A stretch of DNA of 6,684 bases from Candidatus Bathyarchaeota archaeon (GTDB lineage Archaea > Thermoproteota > Bathyarchaeia > Bathyarchaeales > UBA233). Position 1 is the stretch's first letter. Each line of letters starts with the position of its first letter. Below the pieces are notes generated by a model, which was given only the letters and a program-made list of their open reading frames with translations, did no database searches and had not been told where the DNA came from. Where the stretch lies: NCBI GenBank assembly GCA_003661945.1, contig QMXC01000067.1, positions 1 through 6,684 on the forward strand. The letters are read 5' to 3'. Both the position numbers and the translations under genes were made by a program. Positions 5,832-6,684 of the stretch are shown here, in pieces.

Positions 5832-6663
5832 TGGCTATCGCTCCAAAGTCTTCAGGTGCGAGGGTTCTCACCCTTTTTTCGTGAAATAAGAGTGAATCGG
5901 CGATTTTAACGGCTTTAGCTCTACGCATGCCCTTCTTGTGAAGGAACAGCGTAACGGCGTTTCGCAGTTTCTTGTTGCGTTGGGTAAATAGGACGCGTAG
6001 CATTTCGTAGAAGAATTTCGGGTTATCTACTTTAAAAGGCGGGGTCTTTCGAGGTTTTAGACGTAGGACTACCGAGTCCACTTCCGGAGGCGGAAAGAAG
6101 CTTTCTTTAGGCACGTTCTCGAGGATTTCAACCTCTGCACGGTAGTATGTAGCAACCGTTAAACGACTGTAATTCTCGCTTCCGATGGGCGCGGTTAACC
6201 GTTCACCGAATTCCCGCTGGAAGGTTAAAACCGCGCATTTGAAAGGTTTTTCTAGAAGCCAGAAAAGCAAAGGCGAAGAAATGGAATACGGCGGGGTTGA
6301 AACAACCTTGTCGAAAGGTGGGACAGAAACCTTGAGTATGTCTCCCTCTATAAACTCCACGTTTCCCGTTCCTCGAAGCTCTCGACGCAGAATCCTTACA
6401 AGCCTACTGTCAACCTCAACGGCAAGAACACGCTTACAACACGGCGCTAAACGCCTGGTTAAGAAGCCGAAGCCCGCGCCTACCTCTAGAACCACGTCCT
6501 CTTCGCTGACAGAAGCGTAGCTCATCATACGGTCCATAAGCGCTTCGTCCAGCAAGAAGTTTTGTCCAAGCCGTTTTTTCGGAAAGATACGGTTTCGGCG
6601 AAGCAAGGTTTTGATTTTTCTCAGAAGCGAATATTCACTCGTGGTCATTTTTCGGTTTTTCAT
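5800..6663 (-). CDS. rsmA: RsmA/KsgA/Dim1 16S rRNA adenine N6,N6-dimethyltransferase
   Basis: RsmA dimethylates two adjacent adenines in the loop of the 3'-terminal helix of 16S rRNA during late small-subunit assembly. The 287-residue protein shows the family signature KKRLGQNFLLD (29-39), SAM motif I as LEVGAGFGFLTRRLA (59-73), AVEVD (81-85), EGDIL (106-110), RNA-binding/core block FQREFGERLTAPIGSENYS (148-166), FFPPPEVDSVVLRLKP (189-204) and LFTQRNKKLRNA (225-236). Catalytic motif IV reads VSTPPYSISSPL (121-132), where most homologues have NLPY or NIPY, so the asparagine is replaced by T123. The start is taken at the ATG at 6663, with a close TTAAGG (6672-6667). An in-frame ATG at 6648 is also possible. 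It overlaps hemK2 by 32 bp. In many archaea this pair follows rpl21e, rpoF and a DUF655 gene, which would lie just beyond the right edge. Family assignment is certain. Confidence 0.95.
   Translation of the reverse strand: MKNRKMTTSEYSLLRKIKTLLRRNRIFPKKRLGQNFLLDEALMDRMMSYASVSEEDVVLEVGAGFGFLTRRLAPCCKRVLAVEVDSRLVRILRRELRGTGNVEFIEGDILKVSVPPFDKVVSTPPYSISSPLLFWLLEKPFKCAVLTFQREFGERLTAPIGSENYSRLTVATYYRAEVEILENVPKESFFPPPEVDSVVLRLKPRKTPPFKVDNPKFFYEMLRVLFTQRNKKLRNAVTLFLHKKGMRRAKAVKIADSLLFHEKRVRTLAPEDFGAIANELYAKLEKR
5841..5844 (-). promoter_or_regulatory. Internal Shine-Dalgarno for hemK2 within rsmA
   Basis: GGAG on the minus strand, nine bases before the hemK2 ATG at 5831, lies inside the rsmA coding sequence. 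It supports the overlapping start of the methyltransferase gene. Confidence 0.5.
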
Positions 6664-6684
6664 GTGCCTTAAACCGCTGCGAAA

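Noticed and set aside
6185..6520. Plus-strand frame of 111 codons antisense to rsmA
   Set aside because: It covers the conserved SAM-binding core of RsmA in the opposite direction and has low-complexity Ser/Thr/Arg content, so it is a shadow.

Overview
This 6.7 kb window is almost fully coding. All seven protein genes lie on the minus strand, so biological order runs from the right end of the window to the left. The organism is an archaeon. The evidence is an RsmA/Dim1 gene overlapping a HemK2-type methyltransferase gene (a typical archaeal pairing), ribosomal protein L10e (uL16), the EF2 diphthamide enzyme Dph2, a METTL5-like methyltransferase, and TATA-box promoters rather than -35/-10 boxes. 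Moderate GC and the flavour of the proteins suggest a TACK-type lineage such as Bathyarchaeia, but that placement is an impression and not a demonstrated result.

Layout in transcription order: (1) rsmA (6663-5800) overlaps hemK2/prmC-like (5831-5193) by 32 bp. (2) A 67-bp gap carries a strong TATA box and leads to a divergent dCTP deaminase/dUTPase-fold gene (5125-4607). (3) A 111-bp gap carries a TATA box and two inverted repeats and leads to rpl10e (4495-3995). (4) A 37-bp gap with a good Shine-Dalgarno leads to ppsA, phosphoenolpyruvate synthase (3957-1513). (5) A 68-bp gap leads to dph2 (1444-443). (6) dph2 overlaps the start of a METTL5-like N6-adenine methyltransferase gene, which runs off the left edge of the window. 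No stretch without a gene exceeds 111 bp.

Five of the seven genes build or modify the translation machinery: RsmA and the METTL5-like enzyme act on rRNA, HemK2 on release factor aRF1, Dph2 on EF2, and L10e is a core large-subunit protein. Two of them (HemK2 and METTL5-like) belong to families that use the small activator Trm112. PpsA (gluconeogenesis/pyruvate metabolism) and the Dcd-like nucleotide enzyme are the metabolic exceptions.

I see no mobile element, CRISPR array, defence system, tRNA or rRNA, and no clearly undescribed system. The points most worth checking are non-canonical catalytic motif IV sequences in both RsmA (TPPY) and HemK2 (NAPY), missing conserved residues in the Dcd-like protein, and an inverted repeat placed like an operator immediately downstream of the rpl10e TATA box.
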